From Vibrio sp. B1FLJ16 (GTDB lineage Bacteria; Pseudomonadota; Gammaproteobacteria; Enterobacterales; Vibrionaceae), in the NCBI RefSeq assembly GCF_905175385.1, contig NZ_HG992749.1, forward strand, positions 2,914,001 to 2,978,000: a DNA stretch of 64,000 nt. Direction: 5' to 3'. Positions 43,699-51,518 of this stretch are shown piece after piece (the first letter of the stretch is position 1; every line of letters begins with the position of its first letter). A program made the position numbers and the translations under genes. The notes beneath the pieces are model-generated. The model had not been told where the DNA came from. It was given only the letters and a program-made list of their open reading frames with translations, and did not search any database.

Positions 43699-44319
43699 CT
43701 AATAAATAACGGAAGCAACAATAAGCGCATGCGCGATGAAATAACTCCCGCTGACCCACACGTAGGCGCGCTTCATCGGCTTGCGATAACCATGTATTGC
43801 ATAAGCAAGCGCGGAATAAGTCATAATCAACGTACCACTGAAACCAATAGCATTGGCGTAACTTGGAGACTGTAGCCAAACTTCGCCGGCCGCCCAAGCT
43901 AACTGGACTAACATCATTCCCATTATGACAACAGGAAAAACCAGCGAATCGAGCTGTGGTAACAGTAGAAAGAACGCAACGATGCTAGCGGCCAGTAATA
44001 ACGCTAACAGCCACCAGATAATATCGCCGTTTAACTGCATCCAGAATGCTTTACTATAGCAGGCCTGAGCAATCAGGTAGGCACAAAAATAAATCAGTTT
44101 ACGTGAACGAAAGGAATGTAACGTATCTGCGAGTATGGATACCCCAAGACCTGCTGCGATCCAATACGTGTAAACGGTTGGTGCTCCTTGGGTTAACACC
44201 AGTATAAGAAGGAGTAACAAAGTAAAGATTTTGAATACAAGAGACTGTGTCGGATTGGCTTGTTTTGCCCCCAACACGGAATACACACCTGATAGCCCTA
44301 TAGCCAGCCAACTCCACAT
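43699..44319 (-). CDS. YhhN family membrane protein (lysoplasmalogenase-like)
   Basis: An integral membrane protein of 206 residues with about eight helices. It is similar to E. coli YhhN (MWSWLAIGLSG at the start; WAAGEVWLQ; SYFIAHALIVASVIY at the end). The YhhN/TMEM86 family includes lysoplasmalogenases that hydrolyse vinyl-ether lysolipids, but a bacterial substrate is not established here. The ATG at 44319 is chosen because the ribosome binding site AAAAGG lies too close to the upstream ATG at 44328. The yhhL/yhhM/yhhN neighbourhood of E. coli is loosely kept. Confidence 0.8.
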   Translation of the reverse strand: MWSWLAIGLSGVYSVLGAKQANPTQSLVFKIFTLLLLLILVLTQGAPTVYTYWIAAGLGVSILADTLHSFRSRKLIYFCAYLIAQACYSKAFWMQLNGDIIWWLLALLLAASIVAFFLLLPQLDSLVFPVVIMGMMLVQLAWAAGEVWLQSPSYANAIGFSGTLIMTYSALAYAIHGYRKPMKRAYVWVSGSYFIAHALIVASVIY

Positions 44320-45070
44320 GCAGTACATACCTTTTACTTAAACTCGCCGCTAGTCTAGGTAGACCAATATTGATGTAAAGGCACAATCTGCGAAAGTTGG
44401 ATCTCGCTAGCGATTCGGAGCGTTTCCCCTTCGCTTTAATACAACTTAGTAACATTAAGGAAAACTCAAAAACCTCACGTCAAAGCCCAAACAAAACAAA
44501 TAACTTAATGCCACATAAAGCGATGTGGGCAAATATCAAACGCAAACTACCAATCTACCCCAGCACAAACAAAAACGGCCCACAAACCCATTCAAAACCA
44601 AAACAATATATTAGAGTGCCACTCAATATCAGTTAATAAAATTATCAACTAATCTATCTAATCCAATGATATAAAAGAACATAATTAAAATTAGCACCAT
44701 AAAGTACACTCTCAAGCCTTCAGGATCTAAAAAATCAGTTTGATAGCGATATTTTCTCACTAGACGAGAAAAATAGTCGCACTAGCCTGCCAACCTTCAC
44801 GAGAACAACGAAAATAAACTTGGTTTTCTCATGTTTTGAGAAAGATAGTATGTATTTGTCACTAACCATATCTTTAGAGCAAAAGATAATATTTAAACAA
44901 TATGTAGCGCCATTATTACAACTAAAAATCATATACTTATGAACACAACGGACAATAAAAACACAAAGCGAACACTTTAGATACAGCGTAAAAAACACAA
45001 TTTCATTAGTCAAAAATAGGTAAAAATAAGTAAGTTTATTGTTATTTTTAAAAACTTTCATCGAGATACG
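44320..45070. other. AT-rich stretch with no convincing gene
   Basis: About 750 bases that are visibly richer in A and T than the surroundings. Two open frames (44397-44636 plus, 44735-45082 minus) have compositions unlike the neighbouring proteins, no ribosome binding site and no recognisable motif, and are not called. Two hairpins with similar TTTCTC/GAGAAA arms lie at about 44752-44770 and 44823-44841. The interval could hold a small RNA, a decayed gene or regulatory DNA for the peptide at 45138. Confidence 0.5.
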
Positions 45071-45100
45071 TTGATCAACCACAGAAAACAGTGCTATATT
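45071..45100 (+). promoter_or_regulatory. Candidate promoter of the 26-residue peptide gene
   Basis: TTGATC (45071-45076), 18 bases, TATATT (45095-45100), ending 37 bp before the peptide ATG. Confidence 0.45.
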
Positions 45101-45137
45101 AAATGCACAGAGTTCATCAAGATTAAGGGGTAGTGTT

Positions 45138-45218
45138 ATGATTTCATCTTCTCAAAAACAAGGGCTGGTAATGATTGCAGTGGTTGTGGGTTTAATGACA
45201 CTGCCATTGATGTACTAA
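45138..45218 (+). CDS. Putative 26-residue single-span membrane peptide
   Basis: ATG at 45138 with a near-ideal AAGGGG ribosome binding site seven bases upstream; stop TAA at 45216-45218. The peptide has a short polar start (ISSSQKQ) and a hydrophobic helix LVMIAVVVGLMTLPLMY long enough to cross the membrane. A promoter-like pair lies upstream, and a strong terminator starts 16 bp after the stop, so the unit is complete: promoter, RBS, frame, terminator. It could be a small regulatory membrane protein or a hydrophobic toxin-like peptide. No family is recognised. Confidence 0.6.
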   Translation: MISSSQKQGLVMIAVVVGLMTLPLMY

Positions 45219-45234
45219 GCAATTGATTAAAAAT

Positions 45235-45262
45235 AAAAAAGGACGCCATAGCGTCCTTTTTT
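45235..45262. terminator. Bidirectional terminator after the peptide gene and DUF4145 gene
   Basis: AAAAAAGGACGC and GCGTCCTTTTTT pair around CATA, between two convergent genes. Confidence 0.9.
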
Positions 45263-45278
45263 ATTTTAGCGAGTATTC

Positions 45279-45647
45279 CTACTGTATGTGCTTGGACAAT
45301 TCATCCCAATGCATGTAATAAAAACCAAGTGCGGCCAGCGTGATCAGCGCCATTAGCCAAATTGCTGCTCGCCAGATAAAACGAGAACTTCTCGGCGTAA
45401 GCTCTTTTTCGCAATCATCACACGCCGCCATAAAACCTTTACGATCGTCAAGCTTATAGTCTTCCTCATGCACGATCTTGTTACGCACCGTGGCGATATA
45501 GCGCAACTTAGCTATAACGTCATGTGGCAGCCGCTCTTCACAGCTGCTGATAAGCTGATGCAGCCCTTTCCCTTCAGCGTGATATTGAGTCCGCAACAGT
45601 TTTTCGATCGTTCGGGTACGCATGACTACTTTTTCAATATCTGACAC
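45279..45647 (-). CDS. DUF4145/HEPN-like domain protein with a C-terminal membrane helix
   Basis: A 122-residue protein. The first 80 residues are helical and contain RNKIVH at 55-60, which fits the R-x4-6-H motif of HEPN domains, inside a DUF4145-like context (YIATVRNKIVHEEDY). One membrane helix follows at about 91-112 (FIWRAAIWLMALITLAALGFYY), so the domain faces the cytosol. GTG start with a strong AAGGAGGG ribosome binding site. HEPN domains are often RNases or nucleotide binders, but no partner NTase gene is adjacent. Activity is not shown. Confidence 0.75.
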   Translation of the reverse strand: MSDIEKVVMRTRTIEKLLRTQYHAEGKGLHQLISSCEERLPHDVIAKLRYIATVRNKIVHEEDYKLDDRKGFMAACDDCEKELTPRSSRFIWRAAIWLMALITLAALGFYYMHWDELSKHIQ

Positions 45648-45888
45648 CGTAACCCTCCTTGTTAAAATTTTTCTATATTATTGATTTTATTCTTCTATAA
45701 ATGCAGAATTTTTTCGAGTAGCTGAGTAGCACTTTCAACTTAAACTGTACCCTGATACGCATATAAACCGTGAACTGCGCCGAATAAAATCTAAGCATAT
45801 TCTGATGAATCACGAATACTTTATCTCAACTCATAGTTTAATCGACGAGTTCTGTAAAATAGGCGACATCAAAACATTGGAGGTCATC

Positions 45889-46218
45889 ATGCCAATCTCA
45901 CTCATTTTGGCTCTTTTCGCCCTGATTGCTCTTGGCGCCTGGGTCTTCTTCCGCTTTTATAGCAAACACTACGTTGGTGAAGATGCGCCAGAACAAAGCG
46001 CACAAGTCACCATATTAGATAAACAAGCAATCGATGTTCCGGATGCCAGGCCGGGACAGGATGATCAAGAATACTGGATTTACGTTCAGCGCGGCTCTAT
46101 CGGCCCGAAACGCGAATTCCAAATTGGTGTCCATTACTACCATGCGCTGAATCCGGGTGATAAAGGAACTCTGAGCTACCGCGGTGATAAGTTTCTCCAC
46201 TTTGCCCTAAATCGTTAA
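45889..46218 (+). CDS. DUF2500 family membrane-anchored protein (YhhM-like)
   Basis: The ATG at 45889 (GGAGG six bases upstream) gives 109 residues; an earlier ATG at 45805 lacks such a site. It has one N-terminal membrane helix (about 5-22), then an SHS-like beta domain ending YYHALNPGDKGTLSYRGDKFLHFALNR, which matches E. coli YhhM (DUF2500) closely at YHAL.PGDKGTLSY. Function unknown. The stop codon overlaps the convergent acyltransferase stop by four bases. Confidence 0.85.
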   Translation: MPISLILALFALIALGAWVFFRFYSKHYVGEDAPEQSAQVTILDKQAIDVPDARPGQDDQEYWIYVQRGSIGPKREFQIGVHYYHALNPGDKGTLSYRGDKFLHFALNR

Positions 46219-47228
46219 GGTAGAAGCCAGCGAGTCTTGTCCGACCGAGAGAATAAGTAACTCATCGCCAGGGCTCCTGCTCCGCTTAATACTATCCATA
46301 ACGGGATCACCCATGCAGGATGCCCCTGATACCAGCCAAATTCTTTCATCGGCCACAAGAAGATCGGGTGCAGCAGATAAATGCCTAAACTGTGCTGGCT
46401 GATAAAGCTCACCACTGTCTGAACCTTAGGAGAAAGCCCTTCACCAAAGTAACGGCCTAACATAAATATCATTGATGCAGCCAGAATCACATTCAGTGTT
46501 TTGTACGATAACCATCGTCCTACCGTGTATTTCTCTGCACCTAAGCTGTTGGTCACCACCATGGTAAAAGTAATGGCTAAGGCTACAAGGCCGAAAATGC
46601 TGAACAATAGAACCACCGAGCGTCGCAATGGAAATTTTTGGTAGAGTACATAACCAAGAGGCAGATACCCCATAAAGAGCCAGATTTGATTACTCCACGG
46701 GCCGTCAATTTTTAACAAGAATAACGCACTGGTGAAAAGCCAGATGGCCAGATAGGCATAGATAACGTTATCGTCGACATTACGTACCATCCACTGGAAC
46801 AACGGGATCACAAAATAAAGTGGAATAAAGTAATAAAAGAAACCCAGGTGGTAATAAGTTTCATGATGAAAGCTGTTGCTCAGCACCTGTTTAACCGTAC
46901 CAAAGTCAAAGCCTTGTGCACTCCAACCAGACAAATAAGCGTAAAACGCAGACCAAATCAGGAACGGGATCAAAACCTTACCCAAGCGTCTTTTTAAATA
47001 GTACTTACCGTCAAACGGCCTGGTATCAGAGAGCATTAACGCGCCCGTGATCAGGATAAAAACCGGCACCGCCCAGCGGGTTACACTATTGACCCCCACT
47101 GCCGTTAACCATTGATCAAGCGGAATCACCCCCAGCTCATTACGATAAGGGGCTAGGACATGGATAGCGATTACTGCCACTGCCGCCACACAGCGCAACA
47201 AATCAAAAAACAGAACTCTTTCTCTCAT
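46215..47228 (-). CDS. Acyltransferase family 3 membrane protein (WecH/OafA-like)
   Basis: A 337-residue membrane protein with about ten helices and the acyltransferase-3 signatures: FFDLLRCVAAVAVIAIHVLAPY near the N-terminus (the R and H positions are kept), WAVPVFILITGALML, and HSLGIYLLHPIFLWP near the C-terminus. The family moves acetyl or other acyl groups onto sugars of surface polysaccharides. E. coli WecH is a near relative by layout, but the substrate here is unknown. It stands alone. Confidence 0.85.
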   Translation of the reverse strand: MRERVLFFDLLRCVAAVAVIAIHVLAPYRNELGVIPLDQWLTAVGVNSVTRWAVPVFILITGALMLSDTRPFDGKYYLKRRLGKVLIPFLIWSAFYAYLSGWSAQGFDFGTVKQVLSNSFHHETYYHLGFFYYFIPLYFVIPLFQWMVRNVDDNVIYAYLAIWLFTSALFLLKIDGPWSNQIWLFMGYLPLGYVLYQKFPLRRSVVLLFSIFGLVALAITFTMVVTNSLGAEKYTVGRWLSYKTLNVILAASMIFMLGRYFGEGLSPKVQTVVSFISQHSLGIYLLHPIFLWPMKEFGWYQGHPAWVIPLWIVLSGAGALAMSYLFSRSDKTRWLLP

Positions 47229-47418
47229 ACCTATTCCTACAATGGCTACTTATCGTTTATAGCATAGGGTAAATTGCACTGAGTGGAATACTTAACAGGC
47301 TGATTTTGCTTATTTTTAACCTAACACCAACAGATTAAACCTAAATCATTGTACAGGTGCAGAATTTTCATCCTTTTATACAGATATCGATAGCGAGAGC
47401 TCAGAGGAAGACGGACAT

Positions 47419-47444
47419 AAAAAAGGGCTCCATATAAGGCGCCC
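47419..47444 (-). terminator. Intrinsic terminator of the ars operon
   Basis: On the minus strand GGGCGCC and GGAGCCC pair (one mismatch) around TTATAT and are followed by TTTTTT, about 25 bp beyond the arsJ stop. Confidence 0.75.
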
Positions 47445-47467
47445 CGTAAGATAACAATGAAGCGAGT

Positions 47468-48685
47468 TTAAGCCGTAGCTATCTTAGCTTTTGGTAACTT
47501 GATAGAGATCAGCGTGGTCAATGCCAAAAACGCAAAAGATACCCACAAGCAAGCTGCCAAACCGGCTTCCTGATATATCCAGCCTGACAGCACAGTACCA
47601 ATCAGGCGACCCATCGCATTAGCCATATAATAGAAGCCCACATCCAGCGACACACCATCACCTTTGGCGTAGCTGACAATCAGGTAGGAATGCAGCGAAG
47701 AGTTAATCGCGAAAACCGCACCGAAAATCATCAGGCCGACAACAATGACAATTTCCGGCTGCCAGCCAATCTGTACCCCGTAAGCAATACCGGCTGTGAT
47801 AAATGCCAATATCCCCGCCCAGGCAAGCGCGGCACTGCCATCTGGCACACGTCCCTGAGCTTTACCCGTAATACGCGGGGCAAAACCCTGTACAAAGCCA
47901 TATGCGATCACCCAAGCCGCTAAGAAACCGCCTACCCATAAGTGATCCCAGCCAAACACACTGCCGAGATAAACCGGTAGAGCAACCACAAACCAGACGT
48001 CACGAGCGCCGAACAAAAACATGCGCGCGGCCGACAGAATATTCACTGACTCTGATTTAGAAAATATATGCCGAAACTTAGGTTTGCTTTTCGCTTTGCC
48101 CATATCAGCTTCCAGCCAGATCATGCTGCATACGAACACCACCGCAAGAACCGCTGCCATAACAAACATAGAGTTCTGGAAGCCTATCCACGAGAGTAAT
48201 AAGCCCCCGACAAAGAATCCAGCGCCTTTCAGTGCGTTCTTCGAGCCAGTCAGAATAGCGACCCACTTGTACAACGCGCCCTGCTGTTCATCCGGTACTA
48301 AGGTTTTAATCGCACTCTTGGCGCTCATCTTATTCAGGTCTTTCGCAATCCCTGATAATGCCTGTGCTGCCATCACCCAGGGAATAGTCAGCCAGGTATT
48401 TGGTACCGCTAGCATCAGCAGCGCGAAGACCTGCATAGCTAAACCAATATTCATGGTTTTGTTCAGACCTAATCTCGCCCCTAACCAGCCACCAATCAGG
48501 TTGGTGATCACGCCAAAAAATTCATAGAAAAGGAAAAGCGACGCGATAGCCAGAGTTGAGTAACCCAAGTCATGAAAATAGAGCACCACCAGCATACGTA
48601 ATGCGCCGTCAGTAACGGTAAAGTTCCAGTAATTGAACGTAACCAATATGTACTGGCGGATACTTTTACTTAATTGTGAAATCAT
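47468..48685 (-). CDS. arsJ: Organoarsenical efflux MFS transporter ArsJ
   Basis: ArsJ exports 1-arseno-3-phosphoglycerate, the product of the partner GAPDH, which then breaks down to arsenate outside the cell. The 405-residue MFS protein has 12 predicted helices and the ArsJ-typical N-terminus (NYWNFTVTDGALRMLVVLYFHDLGYS, FLFYEFFGVITNLIGGWLGARLGLN). It is the last gene of the arsR-gap-phosphatase-arsJ operon, 66 bp after the phosphatase. Linkage to the special GAPDH makes the call strong. Confidence 0.95.
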   Translation of the reverse strand: MISQLSKSIRQYILVTFNYWNFTVTDGALRMLVVLYFHDLGYSTLAIASLFLFYEFFGVITNLIGGWLGARLGLNKTMNIGLAMQVFALLMLAVPNTWLTIPWVMAAQALSGIAKDLNKMSAKSAIKTLVPDEQQGALYKWVAILTGSKNALKGAGFFVGGLLLSWIGFQNSMFVMAAVLAVVFVCSMIWLEADMGKAKSKPKFRHIFSKSESVNILSAARMFLFGARDVWFVVALPVYLGSVFGWDHLWVGGFLAAWVIAYGFVQGFAPRITGKAQGRVPDGSAALAWAGILAFITAGIAYGVQIGWQPEIVIVVGLMIFGAVFAINSSLHSYLIVSYAKGDGVSLDVGFYYMANAMGRLIGTVLSGWIYQEAGLAACLWVSFAFLALTTLISIKLPKAKIATA

Positions 48686-48751
48686 GTTGACCTCAGATGT
48701 ACAGCGATGACAGCATTTGGATCATCATGTTCCAAATGCTGTATAACCTGA

Positions 48752-49246
48752 TCAGTTACCCTGAGCAACACGCTCGATGTACTCAATCTGTACTGGTTTA
48801 GTGAATGCTCCCGGGCGTAAAGCCTGAACTTCACGTACGATATCTTCCAGAGACCACTCTTTCTCAAGTAACAAGTGCGCAGCGAAAAGGCCTGTGCGAC
48901 CAGAGCCGCCCATACAATGCATCGCGACTTTACCGCCCTCTGCAAGAATGGCGTGCAATTCAGGACTTGCTTGCTGCCATTTGACCGCAAATGCTTCGTC
49001 CGGTGCGCAGTCGTCTTCAATCTCAATCTGGAACCATTTCATGCCCAGCTGTTGAGTGATTTCACCCAGTTCAGAGACGTTTTTTGACGCCAGTTCCGCA
49101 TTATCTAGTGCTGTCACCACGGCTTGGACACCCTGCGATTTGAGCTGCTCAAGTGATGCTTGCAGCGCGACATCTTTGGTACCCGGACAAGGCGTTAATA
49201 CCAACGCGCCCGATTCTAATTCTAATTGCCATGTAGGATGAGACAT
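48752..49246 (-). CDS. Cysteine-based (dual-specificity type) phosphatase in the ars operon
   Basis: A 164-residue protein with the protein tyrosine/dual-specificity phosphatase P-loop HCMGGSGRTG: nucleophile C111 and phosphate-binding R117. An acidic stretch EIEDDCAPDE at 75-84 could supply the general-acid aspartate (D78 or D79). It is 17 bp downstream of gap and upstream of arsJ, clearly within the operon. This is not an ArsC arsenate reductase: the P-loop lacks the Cx5R of LMW-PTP-type ArsC and is in a DSP-like context. Its role in arsenic metabolism is unknown. Confidence 0.88.
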   Translation of the reverse strand: MSHPTWQLELESGALVLTPCPGTKDVALQASLEQLKSQGVQAVVTALDNAELASKNVSELGEITQQLGMKWFQIEIEDDCAPDEAFAVKWQQASPELHAILAEGGKVAMHCMGGSGRTGLFAAHLLLEKEWSLEDIVREVQALRPGAFTKPVQIEYIERVAQGN

Positions 49247-49263
49247 TTTCTTACACCTCTTTA

Positions 49264-50265
49264 TTATGCCAGACCAACATTACGTACTAGCTCTGCTGTA
49301 CGTGTTGCGTAACCCATTTCATTGTCATACCACGCGTAAATCTTCACCATGCGTGAACCCACAACCATGGTTGACTGAGCATCGACGATGGTTGAGCGTT
49401 GATCACCTTTGTAATCAATCGATACCAACGGACGCTCTTCAAAACCAAGAATGCCTTTCAGCTCACCTTCAGACGCTTCTTTCAGCAGTGCATTCACTTC
49501 TTCTGCTGTGGTATCTCGTTTTACATCAAAAATGATGTCAGTCAGTGATGCATTCGCCAAAGGAACACGTACTGCGTGGCCGTTAATTTTGTCTTTCAGA
49601 TCAGGGAAAATTTCCACGATAGCTGTCGCGCTGCCTGTTGTCGTCGGAATAAGGCTCATGCCGCAGGCACGGGCACGGCGCAGGTCTTTATGCGGCGCAT
49701 CCAGAATAGTCTGCGTATTAGTCAGATCGTGAATCGTAGTGAAAGAAGACTGCTCAATGCCCAACTTCTCATGAATCACTTTCACCACCGGCGCGATGCA
49801 GTTAGTAGTACAGGATGCCGCAGTCACAATTCGGTGTTTCGCAGGGTCGAAGATATGGTCATTCACACCCACAACGATGTTAGCAATGCCTTCTTCTTTT
49901 ACCGGAGCGCTTACTACAACTCGCTTCACACCCTGGTCAAGATATTGGTCCAAGTAAGAGGTTTTACGGTGCACACCCGTTGCTTCAATCACCACATCAC
50001 AGCCAGACCAGTTCACTGCATCAATATCGCGATGCTGTGTAGTTACTACACGTTTTCCGTCAATAACCAGTTCATTGCCTTCAACTTTAACTTCATGATG
50101 CCAACGACCCTGCACCGAATCGAATTCCAGTAAATGACCCAGAGTTGCTGCATCACCTGCGACATCATTAATCTGTACAAACTCAAGCTCCGGCCAGTCA
50201 AACGCCGCACGTAGCGCCAAACGACCGATACGGCCAAAACCGTTAATCCCTACTTTAATCGTCAT
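49264..50265 (-). CDS. ArsJ-associated glyceraldehyde-3-phosphate dehydrogenase
   Basis: This GAPDH uses arsenate in place of phosphate to form 1-arseno-3-phosphoglycerate for ArsJ export. It has 333 residues: the NAD motif [15 protein letters not shown] at 7-21, catalytic C152 in SCTTNC, and H179 in [11 protein letters not shown]. The HDLTNTQ in place of the glycolytic HSYTGDQ type is a mark of the ars-linked GAPDH group. It is the second gene of the operon, 51 bp after arsR. A separate glycolytic gapA should exist elsewhere. Confidence 0.95.
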   Translation of the reverse strand: MTIKVGINGFGRIGRLALRAAFDWPELEFVQINDVAGDAATLGHLLEFDSVQGRWHHEVKVEGNELVIDGKRVVTTQHRDIDAVNWSGCDVVIEATGVHRKTSYLDQYLDQGVKRVVVSAPVKEEGIANIVVGVNDHIFDPAKHRIVTAASCTTNCIAPVVKVIHEKLGIEQSSFTTIHDLTNTQTILDAPHKDLRRARACGMSLIPTTTGSATAIVEIFPDLKDKINGHAVRVPLANASLTDIIFDVKRDTTAEEVNALLKEASEGELKGILGFEERPLVSIDYKGDQRSTIVDAQSTMVVGSRMVKIYAWYDNEMGYATRTAELVRNVGLA

Positions 50266-50316
50266 AATTTTTTACCTTCAAATTTTCTACGTTGAAATTC
50301 TGTTTTTTACTCGCTG

Positions 50317-50667
50317 TTAGCAGCAGGCCTGACGACTTTTATCATGCAGGCGCGAAATATCTTGCTGGTACTCTTGCTTTAAGCAGTTCGACGCGATTAA
50401 GTCGTCGATCATCTTCTTCATCCAGCCCGGCAATTGTTGAGACAACTGGTAAAACACCCACTGCCCCTGACGTTTATCTACCAGGATGCCGCTCGATCTT
50501 AGTTGAGCCAGGTGGCGGGAAATCTTCGGCTGGCTTTCTTGCAACGCAAATGCCAAATCACCAACACAGGTCTCCCCTTCACGAGCCACCAGCATTAAGC
50601 AACGCACGCGCGTCTCATCGGATAAAAGCTTGAAAAACTGATGTGGAAGCATAGTTAACATACTCAT
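50317..50667 (-). CDS. arsR: ArsR/SmtB family repressor of the ars operon
   Basis: A 116-residue winged-helix repressor: QPKISRHLAQLRSSGILVDKRQGQWVFYQL is the recognition helix and wing. The classic ELCVCDL metal motif is changed to ETCVGDL, leaving C34 alone. Other cysteines are C23, C95 and a terminal C115-C116 pair, so As(III) or another ligand may bind at a C-terminal site, as in some atypical ArsR proteins. Three in-frame ATGs (50667, 50661, 50652) are possible starts. First gene of the operon, with promoter and AT-rich operator directly upstream. Confidence 0.93.
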   Translation of the reverse strand: MSMLTMLPHQFFKLLSDETRVRCLMLVAREGETCVGDLAFALQESQPKISRHLAQLRSSGILVDKRQGQWVFYQLSQQLPGWMKKMIDDLIASNCLKQEYQQDISRLHDKSRQACC

Positions 50668-50689
50668 ATATGGATATGCGTATATATTT
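50663..50689. promoter_or_regulatory. AT-rich imperfect palindrome, possible ArsR operator
   Basis: CATATAT, ten bases, ATATATT form an imperfect inverted repeat that overlaps the -10 of the ars promoter and the arsR start. ArsR/SmtB operators are commonly AT-rich inverted repeats in this position. The pairing is seen, the binding inferred. Confidence 0.45.
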
Positions 50690-50713
50690 AATTAAAAACA
50701 GTAGAACCGTCAA
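50686..50713 (-). promoter_or_regulatory. Candidate promoter of the ars operon
   Basis: On the minus strand TTGACG (50708-50713), 16 bases, TTAAAT (50686-50691), about 20 bp before the arsR ATG. Confidence 0.55.
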
Positions 50714-50835
50714 GGGCACTGCCGTTGCCGTCATAAAAATTTAATAGTGGAAGGAATGAAGATGCTGGAATATCCGGGAGAATAGCCTTCCTGATATTTT
50801 CAAATCCGGAAGGCGACATCGAAGTTGAACGGGCG

Positions 50836-51453
50836 TTATGACTTTGCCGCAGCCAAGAGTGCACCGCAGCCCATAAACATAGAGCCAAATACTTTGTTGA
50901 TGTTGGCCATGATTTTATCAGAGCGAATAAAGCGCCCCATCTTTGAAGCGAGCGATGTATAACCCAGCATGACACATGAATCCACTACGACAGTCGTGAC
51001 ACCTAAAACCAGTAACTGAGTCAGCTGATCTTTGCCCGGGTCAATGAACTGAGGAAACAGTGCCACCAGAAAAACAATCGACTTTGGGTTAGTCAGGTTA
51101 ATCAGGACCGCCTTATACATGAGTGACGTCGCTGACATCTCTTTCTGATTTTCTGTCGCTACCAATCCTGAAGTATCACGCCATTTCTGAAAGCCAAGCC
51201 AGACCAGATAAGCAGCGCCCACCCATTTAATAACAGAAAATGCCGTAGCCGATTGAGCTACCAGTGCGCCAATCCCAGCGCCAACCATAGCTATATGGAT
51301 GGCTAAGCCAATTTGCAAACCGATAATCGCACCCATTGACTTACGTGTACCGTAGCTCAGACCATTACTGATCGAGTTTACGGTACCGGAGCCAGGAGCC
51401 AAACTAAAAACGATCGCAGTGACCAGATAGGCAAACCAAACATGGCTATCCAT
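50836..51453 (-). CDS. rhtB: Homoserine/homoserine lactone efflux protein, LysE/RhtB family
   Basis: A 205-residue LysE-type exporter with six predicted helices. It is close to E. coli RhtB: WFAYLVTAIVFSLAPGSGTVNSISNGL, GLQIGLAIHIAMVGAGIGAL, KWVGAAYLVWLGFQKWRD and NLTNPKSIVFLVALFPQFI align along the whole length. RhtB exports homoserine and its lactone. It is divergent from pldB, and rhtB beside pldB and yigL also occurs in E. coli. The neighbouring arsR is a separate unit. Confidence 0.92.
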   Translation of the reverse strand: MDSHVWFAYLVTAIVFSLAPGSGTVNSISNGLSYGTRKSMGAIIGLQIGLAIHIAMVGAGIGALVAQSATAFSVIKWVGAAYLVWLGFQKWRDTSGLVATENQKEMSATSLMYKAVLINLTNPKSIVFLVALFPQFIDPGKDQLTQLLVLGVTTVVVDSCVMLGYTSLASKMGRFIRSDKIMANINKVFGSMFMGCGALLAAAKS

Positions 51454-51518
51454 TGCATTTCCTCACTAATTCTTCGATGATACATCGCGTCTACAACGTA
51501 TTTTCAGGTAATCGATTG

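Noticed and set aside
44397..44636. Plus-strand open frame of 79 codons
   Set aside because: No ribosome binding site, low-complexity Lys/Asn/Pro-rich composition and no motif; in an AT-rich gene-free interval.
44735..45082. Minus-strand open frame of 115 codons
   Set aside because: Phe/Leu/Ser/Lys-rich translation as expected from AT-rich DNA, no start context, and no recognisable domain.
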